Source of the DNA: Streptomyces sp. M41(2017)
GTDB lineage: Bacteria; Actinomycetota; Actinomycetes; Streptomycetales; Streptomycetaceae
Direction of reading: 5' to 3'
Assembly: GCF_002078175.1 (NCBI RefSeq)
Contig: NZ_MWFK01000004.1
Location: 18,611 to 82,610, forward strand
DNA length: 64,000 nucleotides
Of the stretch, positions 1 to 8,504 are shown in pieces. The notes below the pieces were generated by a model. It worked only from the letters and a program-made list of their open reading frames with translations, had not been told where the DNA came from and searched no databases. Every line of letters starts with the position of its first letter. The first letter of the stretch is position 1. The translations under genes and the position numbers were made by a program.

Positions 1-318
1 GTTGTAGGTCAGCGAGCAAGCGGAGATGACGAAGCCCCGCCCAACCCTCTGGGCCCTGGCTTCACTGTCAGCGCCAAGGATCCAGCGATTGTCCGTGTGG
101 ATACGCAGGCGTGCAAGGGCAACTACGAGTGGAGTCTCGTCATCAGCTACTCCTACGACGGCCACACGTATTCCAAGCCGGTGGGGCCATTCCGCTCCAT
201 GAGCCTGGTTGACCAGCGCACGGTCGGCTATCTACCGGACCCGTCCACTGGCGTGCTCAGCAAGAGCAGCAAGCCCGGCCCGGCCCCTACACGAGCAGTG
301 GGATGCCCTGCGACATGA
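1..318 (+). CDS. C-terminal part of an unidentified protein, cut by the window edge
   Basis: The frame is open from base 1 to the stop at 316-318 and has no start codon before an internal GTG at 97, so the gene begins outside the window. About 105 residues are visible. They contain a hydrophilic, Pro/Asp-containing stretch followed by a beta-rich segment with a single Cys (around GNYEWSLVISY) and a Ser/Lys/Pro tail ending in GCPAT. This looks like the extracytoplasmic domain of an actinomycete surface protein, but no family is recognised. Codon use fits Streptomyces. Confidence 0.55.
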   Translation, partial: VVGQRASGDDEAPPNPLGPGFTVSAKDPAIVRVDTQACKGNYEWSLVISYSYDGHTYSKPVGPFRSMSLVDQRTVGYLPDPSTGVLSKSSKPGPAPTRAVGCPAT

Positions 319-608
319 AACGGACTCCGCTGATAGCGGGTGCCTCCTCTTCGCTTCTTCGAACCGTTGAGACTGCGTTCCTCTCACCCCCGGGGCCACT
401 GCTCGACGGAGACATCTAGGGGATGCCCGGCCGTGGGCCGGGTCGTGCACAGCACGACCGGTAGGTGGTTTTGGCACTGGAGACGCTGCGCTGGGCGGGA
501 GACATCCGACGCGGCCGGGCTGGCACGGCGGCATGACGCGGAGATGGCAGCGAGTGGTCGCCGAGGCCGCGACCATCGCTTCGGTCACTCGGCAGCCGCA
601 CGACGGAC

Positions 609-687
609 CCTTTTGCCGTTCCTCTGTCCTGATTCCGCCCTGTGAGAAGCTGGCAGGGACAGAACAGGACAGAGGAACGGCAAAAGG
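609..687. repeat. 23-bp perfect inverted repeat with a 33-nt spacer
   Basis: Bases 609-631 and 665-687 are perfect reverse complements (core TTTTGCCGTTCCTCTGTCC). The element lies in the 480-bp gap 319-799, which holds no convincing gene. It could form a long hairpin between two genes that point at each other, so a bidirectional terminator or a miniature-element remnant are both possible. No U-tract follows either arm. Confidence 0.6.
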
Positions 688-799
688 CCCGGCCGCACCC
701 AGCCACGCCAGCGGCACCACAAATCCGACATCTGACCCTGAGCAGCTGGACCGGCGGTGCATCACGAGGCCGAATGGCAGGGCGTGTGACGTAACGGCC

Positions 800-1327
800 T
801 CAGAAGCCGGAACAGGAAGCGGCGGCTGACGCCCCTGAGGCCGTGGACTTCTTCGGTGCGTTGTGGTCGACAGTCACTGAACAGGTGGCGGTGCCTCCCG
901 AGCCACTGAGGCTGATGAGGAGCGAACCGCCTTTTGTAAAGCCTTTCGTCTTCACCACCTGCCTCCATGGCAGCTTCTTGACCGTTTCGGACCGCGTGGA
1001 GATGCCGTCGTCGTTCCAGACGGAGTAGGTGATGTCCACGTCTCGTGCGTTCCCGGTGACCGTGTATTCCACCTCGACCGTCTTGGACGCCTCATGCGAG
1101 ATGCCGGCAATGACGGCCGCGCATCCTCCTGCCACCAAGAGAACCAGCACTAGGAGCGCCCATGGCCACTTCCGGCGTCTCTTGCGTGGTTTCTCGCCTT
1201 CGTAGGGCACGCCTCGACCGTGAGGGGTTTGTCCCCAGCCCGGTGGCGGCCCCTGCTGCGCATCGTGTCCCCACGAAGGCTGGGACGGATCATGCCGCGG
1301 CGGTTCTGGAGGCGTGGGTTCGCTCAT
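800..1327 (-). CDS. MmpS-like membrane-anchored protein
   Basis: 175 aa. The order is a Pro/Gly-rich cytoplasmic head (residues 1-45), a basic cluster (KPRKRRRKW), one membrane helix (about 52-75), then an external beta domain with VEYTVTGNARDVDITYS, KKLPWRQVVKTKG and a C-terminal Cys pair. This matches the MmpS transport-accessory family of actinobacteria, whose members usually partner RND transporters. No transporter is seen next to it, so here it stands alone. The start at 1327 is the only ATG giving the full proline-rich head; its ribosome binding site is weak. Confidence 0.72.
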   Translation of the reverse strand: MSEPTPPEPPRHDPSQPSWGHDAQQGPPPGWGQTPHGRGVPYEGEKPRKRRRKWPWALLVLVLLVAGGCAAVIAGISHEASKTVEVEYTVTGNARDVDITYSVWNDDGISTRSETVKKLPWRQVVKTKGFTKGGSLLISLSGSGGTATCSVTVDHNAPKKSTASGASAAASCSGF

Positions 1328-1568
1328 AAGCTCAGGTTCTGGCGCTGTTCCTCTGTACGCGACTCCGGCAACGCCAACGGGGCAAAGAGGCGGTTCGCTG
1401 CAAGGGGCTTGGGTTCAGGCTACGGGCAGGCGAGGAAGCCGTCGGTCCTGCGCCGGTGGCGCCATTGGCGCCTGATACCCACCCCGAACGCAGGGGCCTG
1501 CCGACTTCTGTCGGCAGGCCCCTGCGGCTTCCTGGGTACAACCGCACGGTCCAACCGGGCAGGAGAGC

Positions 1569-1832
1569 TCAGACCTCGATGTAGGCGACGACCACGACGG
1601 TGCGTAGGGCCGTGACGAAGTACAGAACGCGGACGTGTTCGGTGTCGTCGGCGTACTGCCGCAATTCCGGCTGCGTGGTGTCGCCGGGGATCGGATCGCC
1701 GATGTCAGGGTCGACCGAGATGGCGACCAGGGAGCGGTCCAAGGCATGGATCTGGTGTTCGTCGGTGAGGTTTTCCAGCTGCTTCGCCGCGGAGTCGCTG
1801 AAGGCGATCTGAGCGCGGCGGCGTGCAGGCAT
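1569..1832 (-). CDS. RelE/ParE-like toxin
   Basis: 87 aa, basic N-terminus (MPARRRAQIAFS), a helix pair containing AKQLENLTDEHQ, and a C-terminal beta sheet ending RVLYFVTALRTVVVVAYIEV, the shape expected of RelE/ParE mRNA-cleaving or gyrase toxins. The start overlaps the stop of the upstream 73-aa gene in a TGATG junction (bases 1830-1834), so the two are translationally coupled. Size, order (antitoxin first) and coupling support a type II toxin-antitoxin pair, a common plasmid-maintenance device. The exact subfamily cannot be fixed by eye. Confidence 0.62.
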   Translation of the reverse strand: MPARRRAQIAFSDSAAKQLENLTDEHQIHALDRSLVAISVDPDIGDPIPGDTTQPELRQYADDTEHVRVLYFVTALRTVVVVAYIEV

Positions 1833-2053
1833 CAGGCGACAGCCGGACGCTGCGCGGTGAGGCGGGCAAGGTGGGCCTCGCGCAGTTCCTCCCACGGGGT
1901 GCAGTCCTCGACAGCCGGCAGGCCGTTGGCTGCGATGTCCTCGAGGGCGCCAGCAAGCCGGTCAGCATCAGCTCGGGTGCGAGCAGCGTAAGCGCGGATC
2001 GCGTCGGCGACCGCGGGCTCCAAGGGCTGGCGTGCGGCCGGTTCTTGGTTCAT
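1832..2053 (-). CDS. Antitoxin of a type II toxin-antitoxin pair
   Basis: 73 aa, rich in Ala, Glu and Arg and almost entirely helical (for example DAIRAYAARTRADADRLAGAL). It is preceded by a good ribosome binding site (AGGAGAG, 5 nt from the ATG at 2053) and its TGA overlaps the toxin ATG by one base. A separate DNA-binding motif is not obvious. The call rests on size, composition and coupling to the RelE/ParE-like gene. Confidence 0.55.
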   Translation of the reverse strand: MNQEPAARQPLEPAVADAIRAYAARTRADADRLAGALEDIAANGLPAVEDCTPWEELREAHLARLTAQRPAVA

Positions 2054-2411
2054 GGCGCTCTCCTACGCGTAGCGGTGGATCCACGGTAGCGCCCGGGCGT
2101 CGCTCATTGTGAATGTTCTCCGTGGCCGGTGAGCTCCGTCTGCTGTTGCCCTACGACTCGTCTGGCGAGGCTGAGAGCCGCATAAGAGCCGTTATGGCCG
2201 GTACGGGGCGTTGCCTGTCGGGCTGGGCGGCTGTAACCTCTAAGCCGTACGAAGCGAACTCCCCCCGTGTGCCGCGTGGTTGACATGGGGTCAGTCCTTG
2301 TGGCATCCTTAAGCCAAGGGCGATTTTCGCATACCCGAAACCGCAGGGCTCTCCGTCACCACTGGTGCGCGCGAGGCCCTTTTCGTTTGTCTAACTAAGT
2401 AAAGAAACCGT
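2054..2411. other. Intergenic region without a convincing gene
   Basis: A 358-bp gap upstream of the antitoxin and of the small membrane protein. It should hold promoters for both directions. A GC-rich imperfect hairpin around 2346-2380 is followed by CTTTT and may be a terminator. The short frames present have atypical composition and no ribosome binding sites. Confidence 0.5.
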
Positions 2412-2445
2412 CACCCCCCCCCTGGTTTCCCGCTGGGGGGTTTTC
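2412..2445 (+). terminator. Rho-independent terminator
   Basis: A C-run (around 2414-2422) pairs with GGGGGG (2435-2440) across a 12-14 nt loop and is followed by TTTTC. It sits 20 nt before the next + gene, so it may end an upstream transcript or act as an attenuator for the 108-aa membrane protein. Confidence 0.6.
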
Positions 2446-2463
2446 TCATATCTGGAGGCTTTA

Positions 2464-2790
2464 ATGTCTGAATTGTTCAATTTCGCGGCCTTTGCGCCGT
2501 CGCTGTTTGTCGTGCTCTTCTCTCTTGCTTCCATCATGGTGTGTGCCATCTGTGGCACCGTGCTCTTGCTGGCAAGGCGTGTCCCTCCTGGGGAGCTTGC
2601 TACAACTTTCCTCGGCATCAGCTACATCTTCTCGGCCCTTGCTGGCTGGCTGCCGTGGGGAAAGCCGTCGGTGCAGCCCTCTCTGCCTCTGCCTCCGTCG
2701 CCACCAGCTGAGCCTGAGGCGCCTCAGACGGTTCTGATTGTCAACAGTGACCGTCTTCTGCGGTCCGTGGAAGACGGAGGCGTGGGGTGA
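2464..2790 (+). CDS. Small two-helix membrane protein
   Basis: 108 aa, not assigned to a family. Two hydrophobic helices (residues about 10-36 and 43-62) are followed by a Pro-rich hydrophilic tail with PPSPPAEPEAP. TGGAGG lies 6 nt before the ATG. The next gene (pentapeptide-repeat protein) starts 239 bp downstream, separated by a nested hairpin. The membrane-plus-tail layout suggests a small inner-membrane accessory protein. Confidence 0.6.
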   Translation: MSELFNFAAFAPSLFVVLFSLASIMVCAICGTVLLLARRVPPGELATTFLGISYIFSALAGWLPWGKPSVQPSLPLPPSPPAEPEAPQTVLIVNSDRLLRSVEDGGVG

Positions 2791-2861
2791 AACCTCGGGA
2801 CACAGCCAAGGCCAGATCAAGGGACTGCCCGGACAGGAAACAACCCTGCACAGCAGTTTTG

Positions 2862-2916
2862 GGATCAGGGCTGTGAAGCACCCTCTCTCGCAGAGGGCGG
2901 TTCACAGCTCTGATCC
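2862..2916. repeat. Nested hairpin between two genes
   Basis: Outer arms 2862-2877 and 2901-2916 pair at 15 of 16 positions. The loop itself contains a second stem, CCCTCT/AGAGGG (2881-2897). The two-level structure lies in the 239-bp gap before the pentapeptide-repeat gene and has no U-tract. It could be an RNA attenuator, a processing site or a protein-binding dyad. Confidence 0.55.
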
Positions 2917-3029
2917 ACTCAGAGCAGGTTCAGGCGGGCAGGCCGGTTGTCAGCGCCGAGGGGCGCCCGAGAGCAAGCGCTTTTCGACAAACTCCGCACA
3001 GAGCGGGCTCTGGGATCCATGATCCTCAG

Positions 3030-4229
3030 ATGGCGATCTCACTCCGGCGCAAGCGCGACGCCTCCCGCGGTCGGTACACCCCAAACCTCTGGCCTGTCTG
3101 GATAGTAGCGCCCGTCGCGATGATGGCCGTCGGGGTCGCCGCGTGGGCCATCTATCAGTACGCCTATGACCACTTCGCTCAAGCAGCCGGAAGTCAGGTC
3201 CCGGCCGAGCCCGTCGACGTTAACGACGTGATCAAGGCCACCGTCACAGTGCTGACTTTGGTCGGTGCGGTTCTTGCCGGCCTCTACGCGTACCGCAAGC
3301 AGCTTCTGTCTGAGGGCGACGCACATCGGGCCGATGCAAGTCAACTTGCTGACCGCTACACCACAGCGGCTGAACAGCTTGGCCACGACCAAGCGGCCGT
3401 TCGCCTCGCCGGCGTCTACGCCCTTGCCCGCCTTGCCGACGACTGGCAGGAGCAACGCCAGGTCTGCATCGACGTCTTGTGTGCCTATCTACGTATGCCT
3501 TACGAGTCCAGCCTCGACGCTCCAGGGCACAGAGTCGGAGAAAGAGAAGTACGGTTTACAGTCATCAATGTCATCCGCACGCATCTCCAAGACCGCGATG
3601 CGAACACATCCTGGTGCGGATATCGTCTCGACTTCACCGGCGCGGTCTTCGACGGAGGAAACTTCAGCGGAAGTCATTTTGACGGACCTATATCCTTTTC
3701 CCACGCACTGTTCGCTGATGGGACGGTCGACTTTCGCGGTGCGACCTTTAGCGGCGGCGAGATCGACTTCTCCAGCGCGAAGTTTAACGGAAGAGTTTGG
3801 TTCACCAACGCGCGATTCATCGGCGGCATAATCAGCTTCAATCAAGCCGAGTTCAACGGCGGCAACGTATATTTCGCCGGCGCACATTTCACCGGAAGCA
3901 CACTTACCTTCCTCCTCGCAAAGATAACCGATGGAATGATCAATTTCGCCAGCGCAGAGTTGCGTAGTGGAGCCCTATACTTCAACGAAACAACGTTCAG
4001 CGGCGGCACGGTCAGGTTCGACAACGCAACCTTCAGTGGCATCAAGGGCGATTTTCGCGTCTCGCTTTTCAACGGTGGCACCGTCAGCTTCGCTAACACA
4101 ATCCTGAGCGCAGGTACCCTCAGTTTCGCCAATTCGACACACGGCGGGGGCGCGGTTCGCTTCACTGACGCAGCGTACGACGGCACAGTCATCGACTGGG
4201 GGCCATTTCCCAACCCTGCCAGCAACTGA
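3030..4229 (+). CDS. Membrane-anchored pentapeptide-repeat protein
   Basis: 399 aa. Two N-terminal membrane helices (about 20-42 and 68-90) precede a helical linker with QLADRYTTAAEQLGHDQAAVRLAGVYALARLADD. From about residue 200 there is a long quasi-repeat of F-centred pentapeptides (DFTGAVFDGGNF, DFRGATFSGGEI and similar) to residue 385. Pentapeptide repeats fold as a right-handed quadrilateral beta-helix. The membrane plus linker plus repeat layout is widespread in Streptomyces, with no known biochemical role. The repeats are irregular (period drifts between 5 and 9) and the last copies are degenerate. The ATG at 3030 is preferred because it gives the basic, membrane-proximal N-terminus. 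Confidence 0.8.
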   Translation: MAISLRRKRDASRGRYTPNLWPVWIVAPVAMMAVGVAAWAIYQYAYDHFAQAAGSQVPAEPVDVNDVIKATVTVLTLVGAVLAGLYAYRKQLLSEGDAHRADASQLADRYTTAAEQLGHDQAAVRLAGVYALARLADDWQEQRQVCIDVLCAYLRMPYESSLDAPGHRVGEREVRFTVINVIRTHLQDRDANTSWCGYRLDFTGAVFDGGNFSGSHFDGPISFSHALFADGTVDFRGATFSGGEIDFSSAKFNGRVWFTNARFIGGIISFNQAEFNGGNVYFAGAHFTGSTLTFLLAKITDGMINFASAELRSGALYFNETTFSGGTVRFDNATFSGIKGDFRVSLFNGGTVSFANTILSAGTLSFANSTHGGGAVRFTDAAYDGTVIDWGPFPNPASN

Positions 4230-4393
4230 AATTCTAGTGCTGTAATAGACCGCACGCGACTCAAGGTGAAATAGACACGCGGCCATTCCAACTCAAAATA
4301 CCGTAGCCTGCCTGCCGGGTTCACTAAATGGAAGACACGCAATTCTCCTAGCGTCAAAAAATGCGGGGACCGGGCTGCGAAGCCGGCGTTCCG

Positions 4394-4640
4394 CATCGTC
4401 CAGTTGCTGGTCGGCGCTGGCGGCCGTGGCGGCGACGATTCGGTCGCTGCGGCGCACGTTCATGTGGCGCAGTCCCACTTCGCGCTGGCTGGACCGGTCG
4501 ACCTGGGATTGGTTGAGCAGGTGGATCTCCACACGGGTTCCGCGGCCCTCGTACTTCAGGCGTGCAACCTGAAGCCGACGACGTCCTCCCGCCGCATGGT
4601 GCCCAAGACCTGCCTGCTCGATCATGCGAGGTCGCGCGGA
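4394..4640 (-). pseudogene. Decayed fragment of a tpg (terminal protein) gene
   Basis: The minus strand here encodes GRGTRVEIHLLNQSQVD, then GLRHMNVRRSDRIVAA and QQLDDA, which align closely with the C-terminal half of the intact Tpg at 6214-6786. DNA similarity continues upstream to about 4635, where a 4-nt insertion relative to tpg breaks the frame. The last 26 codons of tpg, including the SQWGQYEY block, are missing. No start or full-length frame remains. It is probably a relic of tandem duplication or of recombination with another linear replicon. Confidence 0.8.
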
Positions 4641-4743
4641 TGGATGAGCAGGCGCCGGCGAGCCAGACCCGGACAGTGCAGGGCGTCGTGTCGACGCGTA
4701 AAGCAGTATCTGCAGCCGTACCGACATCCGTGCCAGCGACGAA

Positions 4744-6183
4744 ATGCGACTGCACCATCTGCCGGTTGTCAGTGCCGCCCTCTACCGTGGTTTTGACGCC
4801 ATTTCCTTTAGACGGGCAGGTAGTGGGTTGGCCAACATCGTCTGGCACAAGAAGCTGCGCCTTCACCTGGACCTGAACAGGGACGACCTCGGCCACGAGG
4901 AGCTTGCCGGGCTCTGGGACACGATCTACGACATGGACCGTCTCCAAGCGGCACGCAACGTCACGGTCGCCGAACGGGATCTGCTCTGCGGCGGCGTGTG
5001 CCAAGACGCTGGGGTGGAAGCGCCGATGCACCTCCGCCTGCGCACCAACGGCCGACGGGAGGCCGTTCACGAGCGGCGCGAGGACGAAGAACGACACTTC
5101 GTCCCTATCAGCGACGAACACAAGGCCTACCAAGACCGCATCCTACGGGCGGCCGCAGAGGGAGGCTTCTGCGGCGACAACGAGGTCCGCACCCGTGTGG
5201 GGCGCAGTTGGATCCAGACCGACACCCTTGTCGAAGGGACCGACGGCCTACGCATCGGCTGGGAAGTCCAGTTGTCCTCCGCCGGCGTCGAGGGACCGCG
5301 TAGCGTCCGCGCCCGTGCGGCGAAAGCGGAGAAGAACGGTATAACCCCCGCGTGGCACACGGATCGCAGCGACTACGCCCACCGCAACGACACTCAATGG
5401 ACGCGCAGTGACGCGCTTCCCGCGCACGTGATCGCCAAGACCGGCGATCTGCGTGTCGTCTCTGGTTTCCGCGTCATGGACTTCTGGCGCTGCGATATCC
5501 GCGCCCTGTATCCCTGCCCGAAGGGTGTACGCCGGTGCGGCCGCGCGCATGCCACGCCCAAGCCGCGCGACATCCTCTTCGACGACCTGGTGCGCAAAAC
5601 CGCGGCCGCCGAAATCGTCCCGGTGCAGTTCCGGATGGGCACCACCACCCATCGCTTCTGGGTCACCGACGCCGACCACGACCGCCTCGAAAACCTCCGC
5701 AGCGACGACACCAGACTGCCGCCCGTCCCGGACGTCGACTTGCCGGGGCGCGCCAGCCGCAACCGGCCAACCTGCAACCCGTCGGCTCACGTGATGCCGA
5801 ACGCTCCAGCTCCCGGCATCGGGCTTCCCGCTACCTGGCTTCCGGCTCAACCGGCCCCACCAACTGCTGAAACGAGTCCTACCCCGACCGCTCCGGCCCA
5901 CGGCCCGCAACCGCGCCCCACATCGCATCGAAGCAGTCTCACGCCGGAGCTCGTCGCCCTGCAGCAGGCTGCCGACAACGCACATCAACAGCTGCGGCAG
6001 CTCGACGACCCCACCGAACAGGCCCAGCAGCGGCAGGTGTGGTTCGAGGCTGCCGCTGCCGTCCAGGAGGCCGTCACCCGCTACGCACGAACGAAGAACT
6101 TCAACCGGTACGAGGTGGAAAAACAACTACGCCATCAGGTCCGCCATCCTGAGACGCCGCCCGGCCAGCTGCTGCAACCCTGA
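4744..6183 (+). CDS. CoiA-like protein with nuclease-type domain
   Basis: Up to 479 aa. The middle part (about 125-225) carries DTLVEGTDGLRIGWEVQLS, a D...ExQ pattern typical of the restriction-nuclease-like fold of CoiA-type competence proteins. It is followed by Cys/His-containing segments (FWRCDIRALYPCPKGVRRCG). The C-terminus is Pro-rich, then a Gln-rich helix (LVALQQAADNAHQQLRQL). No ribosome binding site precedes the ATG at 4744; an in-frame TTG at 4829 (ANIVWHKK) is an alternative start, so the N-terminus is uncertain. The gene converges on tpg and lies between it and the tpg remnant. A role in handling single-stranded or incoming DNA is inference. Confidence 0.58.
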   Translation: MRLHHLPVVSAALYRGFDAISFRRAGSGLANIVWHKKLRLHLDLNRDDLGHEELAGLWDTIYDMDRLQAARNVTVAERDLLCGGVCQDAGVEAPMHLRLRTNGRREAVHERREDEERHFVPISDEHKAYQDRILRAAAEGGFCGDNEVRTRVGRSWIQTDTLVEGTDGLRIGWEVQLSSAGVEGPRSVRARAAKAEKNGITPAWHTDRSDYAHRNDTQWTRSDALPAHVIAKTGDLRVVSGFRVMDFWRCDIRALYPCPKGVRRCGRAHATPKPRDILFDDLVRKTAAAEIVPVQFRMGTTTHRFWVTDADHDRLENLRSDDTRLPPVPDVDLPGRASRNRPTCNPSAHVMPNAPAPGIGLPATWLPAQPAPPTAETSPTPTAPAHGPQPRPTSHRSSLTPELVALQQAADNAHQQLRQLDDPTEQAQQRQVWFEAAAAVQEAVTRYARTKNFNRYEVEKQLRHQVRHPETPPGQLLQP

Positions 6184-6213
6184 CGGCCCCGGGAAGCCCG
6201 TGGCGGGCGAACC

Positions 6214-6786
6214 CTACGCAGCGAAACCGACGTTGGTGACGTACTCGTACTGACCCCACTGGGAGCCGAGGTCGATGACCTGTTCGACCCACGCGTCGTC
6301 CAGTTCCTGGTCCGCGCCGACGACCCAGGCGGCGACGATGCGGTCCCAGCGGCGTACGTTCATGTGGCGCAGGCCCACTTCGCGCTGGCGGGGCCGGTCG
6401 ACCTGGGACTGGTTGAGCGGGTGGATCTCCACTCGGGTTCCGCGGCCTTCGCGGTTGAGGCGGGCGAGCAGGTAGCGGGCGACGTTCTCCCGTCGCACGG
6501 TGCGGTAGGCCTGCTCGATCTTCTCCAGCGTGGCGCGGCGCGGGGTGATGCTGCCGTCTCGCCAGCCGCGCAGCTGGGCTTTGGTGGGGGTGAAGCCGAG
6601 TGTGGCCGCGGCGGCGCGGGCGTGGGCGGTGCGGGTGAGGTAGTTCAGCCGGGCGCTCAGGCCGCGGCGTGCGGTGATCGGGGTGGCGATGTAGCCGGCG
6701 AGTTGGTCGAGCTGGCGGGCGACGGCCTCGTGGCCTTTGATGCCGCGGGCCCCGAACTTCCCGAACTCGATGTTGCGTTCAGGCAT
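6214..6786 (-). CDS. tpg: Telomere terminal protein Tpg
   Basis: 190 aa, essentially the full length of Streptomyces terminal proteins (about 184). It has a helix-turn-helix-like N-terminal half (LGFTPTKAQLRGWRDG, then ITPRRATLEKIEQAYRTVRR) and the highly conserved C-terminal blocks RGTRVEIHPLNQSQV, GLRHMNVRRWDRIVAAW and SQWGQYEYVTNVGFAA. Tpg is covalently attached to the 5' ends of linear replicons and primes end patching. Thr117, in RGTRVEI, is the likely counterpart of the threonine reported to be nucleotidylated in TpgL (from memory). GGAG lies 3 nt before the ATG. It is the last gene of the rep-tap-tpg operon. A decayed paralogue lies 1.6 kb downstream. Confidence 0.93.
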   Translation of the reverse strand: MPERNIEFGKFGARGIKGHEAVARQLDQLAGYIATPITARRGLSARLNYLTRTAHARAAAATLGFTPTKAQLRGWRDGSITPRRATLEKIEQAYRTVRRENVARYLLARLNREGRGTRVEIHPLNQSQVDRPRQREVGLRHMNVRRWDRIVAAWVVGADQELDDAWVEQVIDLGSQWGQYEYVTNVGFAA

Positions 6787-6884
6787 GGTCTCCGGTCCTC
6801 AAGGTCTGTGGATCACTGTACGGGCTCCTGGGGGCCGATTGGCCGCCCCGGCGGGGGAATTGACGCCGAGGCAGGTGATCGACG

Positions 6885-8504
6885 CTAGGAGGCACCGCCA
6901 GGGGCGTTCTCGGGCTGTTGTGGATCACTTCCGACGGTATAGACGTCCTTGACCTTCACCTCGGTCACGCCGCGGCCCTCGGGGAAGACGGCCCGCCAGT
7001 CGCCGATGAGGTGGAGTTCGTCGGTGCCCATCGCGCGGACGACCATGAGGCCTTCGTCGTAGGCCTTGAACGCCTTGGCCCACAGGTTGGCGAAGGCCTG
7101 CGAGCGGATGAGGTGCATCCAGTCGGTGCGGTAGAGCTCGCGGTTGTAGTTCGACTCTCCCAGCGTGGAGACGAATTTGGAGTACATCGCCTTCACGTAC
7201 TCCAGCGTCACCTCATCGCCCTCGGCGATCGCGCGGTCGCGAGAGTCGCGGAGCGTGGTCCGGAACTTTTCCAGCAGGCCCTCGGTGGAGCCGGACGTCC
7301 ACGACTCGTGGATCTCCGGCGGGTCGCACAGCCCGTACTTCGGACCGGATACCCGCAGCAGCAGCCTCAGTGTCGGTTCGGTCACCCACAGCGGGCCCGG
7401 CTCGTCGCGCTGGCCGACCGGGTTGGGCAGGACCGCGTCGTGCTCCCACACGGGCGGGGTGATCAGGTGCAGGCCGGCGCGCTTCCGGTCGTGGATATTG
7501 CCGGTGGAGTGCTCGAGCTGCCCGAGCGGCAGGTGGGTCTTGAGGGCGGACAGGTAGGCACCGTTGATGTCCAACGCCGTCACCTCGTGCGCACCGGCCG
7601 GGAGCTCGCCCCGCGTCCACTTCGGGCGGGCCTCCCAGATCTGGTCGGCGCCACGTGCGGACTGCTTGCGCAGGATGTCCGGCAGCCACGGGTGCGCGAC
7701 GACGTCGTACCGGCCGCCCTTGCGCGTGTGGTCCAGCAGCGCCATCGCGTCGGGGATCGCCCGCTTCACCAGCGCGGTCGTCGCCGCCTCCACATCGCCG
7801 GCGTGCTCTTCGAGGACGGCCGCCACGGCGGAGGTGATCGGGTCGACGATGTCCGAGGCTGCCTTCACCCGACGGCCGACCGGTGCCACCTTCACACCCT
7901 TGGTTGCCGCAGCCCGGCCGCCCTGCCACCCGGTGCGCGCGGCCTTGCCCGGCCGCTGGCTCGGCACAGCCTGCGAGCGGGCCGGCTGTACCCGCGGCTC
8001 AGACGGCTGCGGCTTCGTGGACACGACGGGTGCAGACGCCGGTGCCGAGGCAGCGCACTCGACGGGATCCAGATGCTGGGGGAAGCCTTCGACCTGCTGG
8101 CGCGCCGGCTGCCCGCACAACACGCACGGCTGCGGCGCGGCCAGCTCGCCGACGTCGTCCAGGACGACGGCCCGGCCCTCGTCGGTGGGCTCGTCCATGG
8201 GCGCGACGTCGTTGGGCGCTGGAGCGGTCACCGCGGCGGCGTTCAGCTTGGCGGCTGCGCCCTCGAGGAAGTACGCGTACTTCTCCCGCAGCTCACCGCC
8301 TGGCTCCCGCCCTGCTTCCCAGCCCCCGACCGTAGAAGTGCTGACCCCAAGCGCGGCCGCGAGCTGGGCACGCGAGAGGTGGAGTTCCTCGCGCCGCCGG
8401 CGCCGCTCCTCGGCGGGCGGCAGCGGCGCCCGGTCGGGGCTGGCGGCGGCGAGCAGGGCGTCAATCGCACTGCGGTCATCCATCGTCTGCTCCTGGCGGC
8501 TCAT
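6885..8504 (-). CDS. tap: Telomere-associated protein Tap (short form)
   Basis: 539 aa. An XRE-type helix-turn-helix (about 32-75, LSRAQLAAALGVSTSTVGGW) is followed by a Pro/Ala linker with a CxxC (127-130) and a conserved C-terminal part. That part carries LDINGAYLSAL (311-321), VKAMYSKFVSTLG (437-449) and MGTDELHL (492-499), all found at matching places in Tap proteins. Tap binds the 3' overhang of Streptomyces telomeres and recruits Tpg. It is shorter than the roughly 740-aa chromosomal Tap; most of the missing length is between the HTH and the core. The start at 8504 overlaps the rep stop (TGATG), and tpg follows after 98 bp. Confidence 0.85.
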   Translation of the reverse strand: MSRQEQTMDDRSAIDALLAAASPDRAPLPPAEERRRRREELHLSRAQLAAALGVSTSTVGGWEAGREPGGELREKYAYFLEGAAAKLNAAAVTAPAPNDVAPMDEPTDEGRAVVLDDVGELAAPQPCVLCGQPARQQVEGFPQHLDPVECAASAPASAPVVSTKPQPSEPRVQPARSQAVPSQRPGKAARTGWQGGRAAATKGVKVAPVGRRVKAASDIVDPITSAVAAVLEEHAGDVEAATTALVKRAIPDAMALLDHTRKGGRYDVVAHPWLPDILRKQSARGADQIWEARPKWTRGELPAGAHEVTALDINGAYLSALKTHLPLGQLEHSTGNIHDRKRAGLHLITPPVWEHDAVLPNPVGQRDEPGPLWVTEPTLRLLLRVSGPKYGLCDPPEIHESWTSGSTEGLLEKFRTTLRDSRDRAIAEGDEVTLEYVKAMYSKFVSTLGESNYNRELYRTDWMHLIRSQAFANLWAKAFKAYDEGLMVVRAMGTDELHLIGDWRAVFPEGRGVTEVKVKDVYTVGSDPQQPENAPGGAS

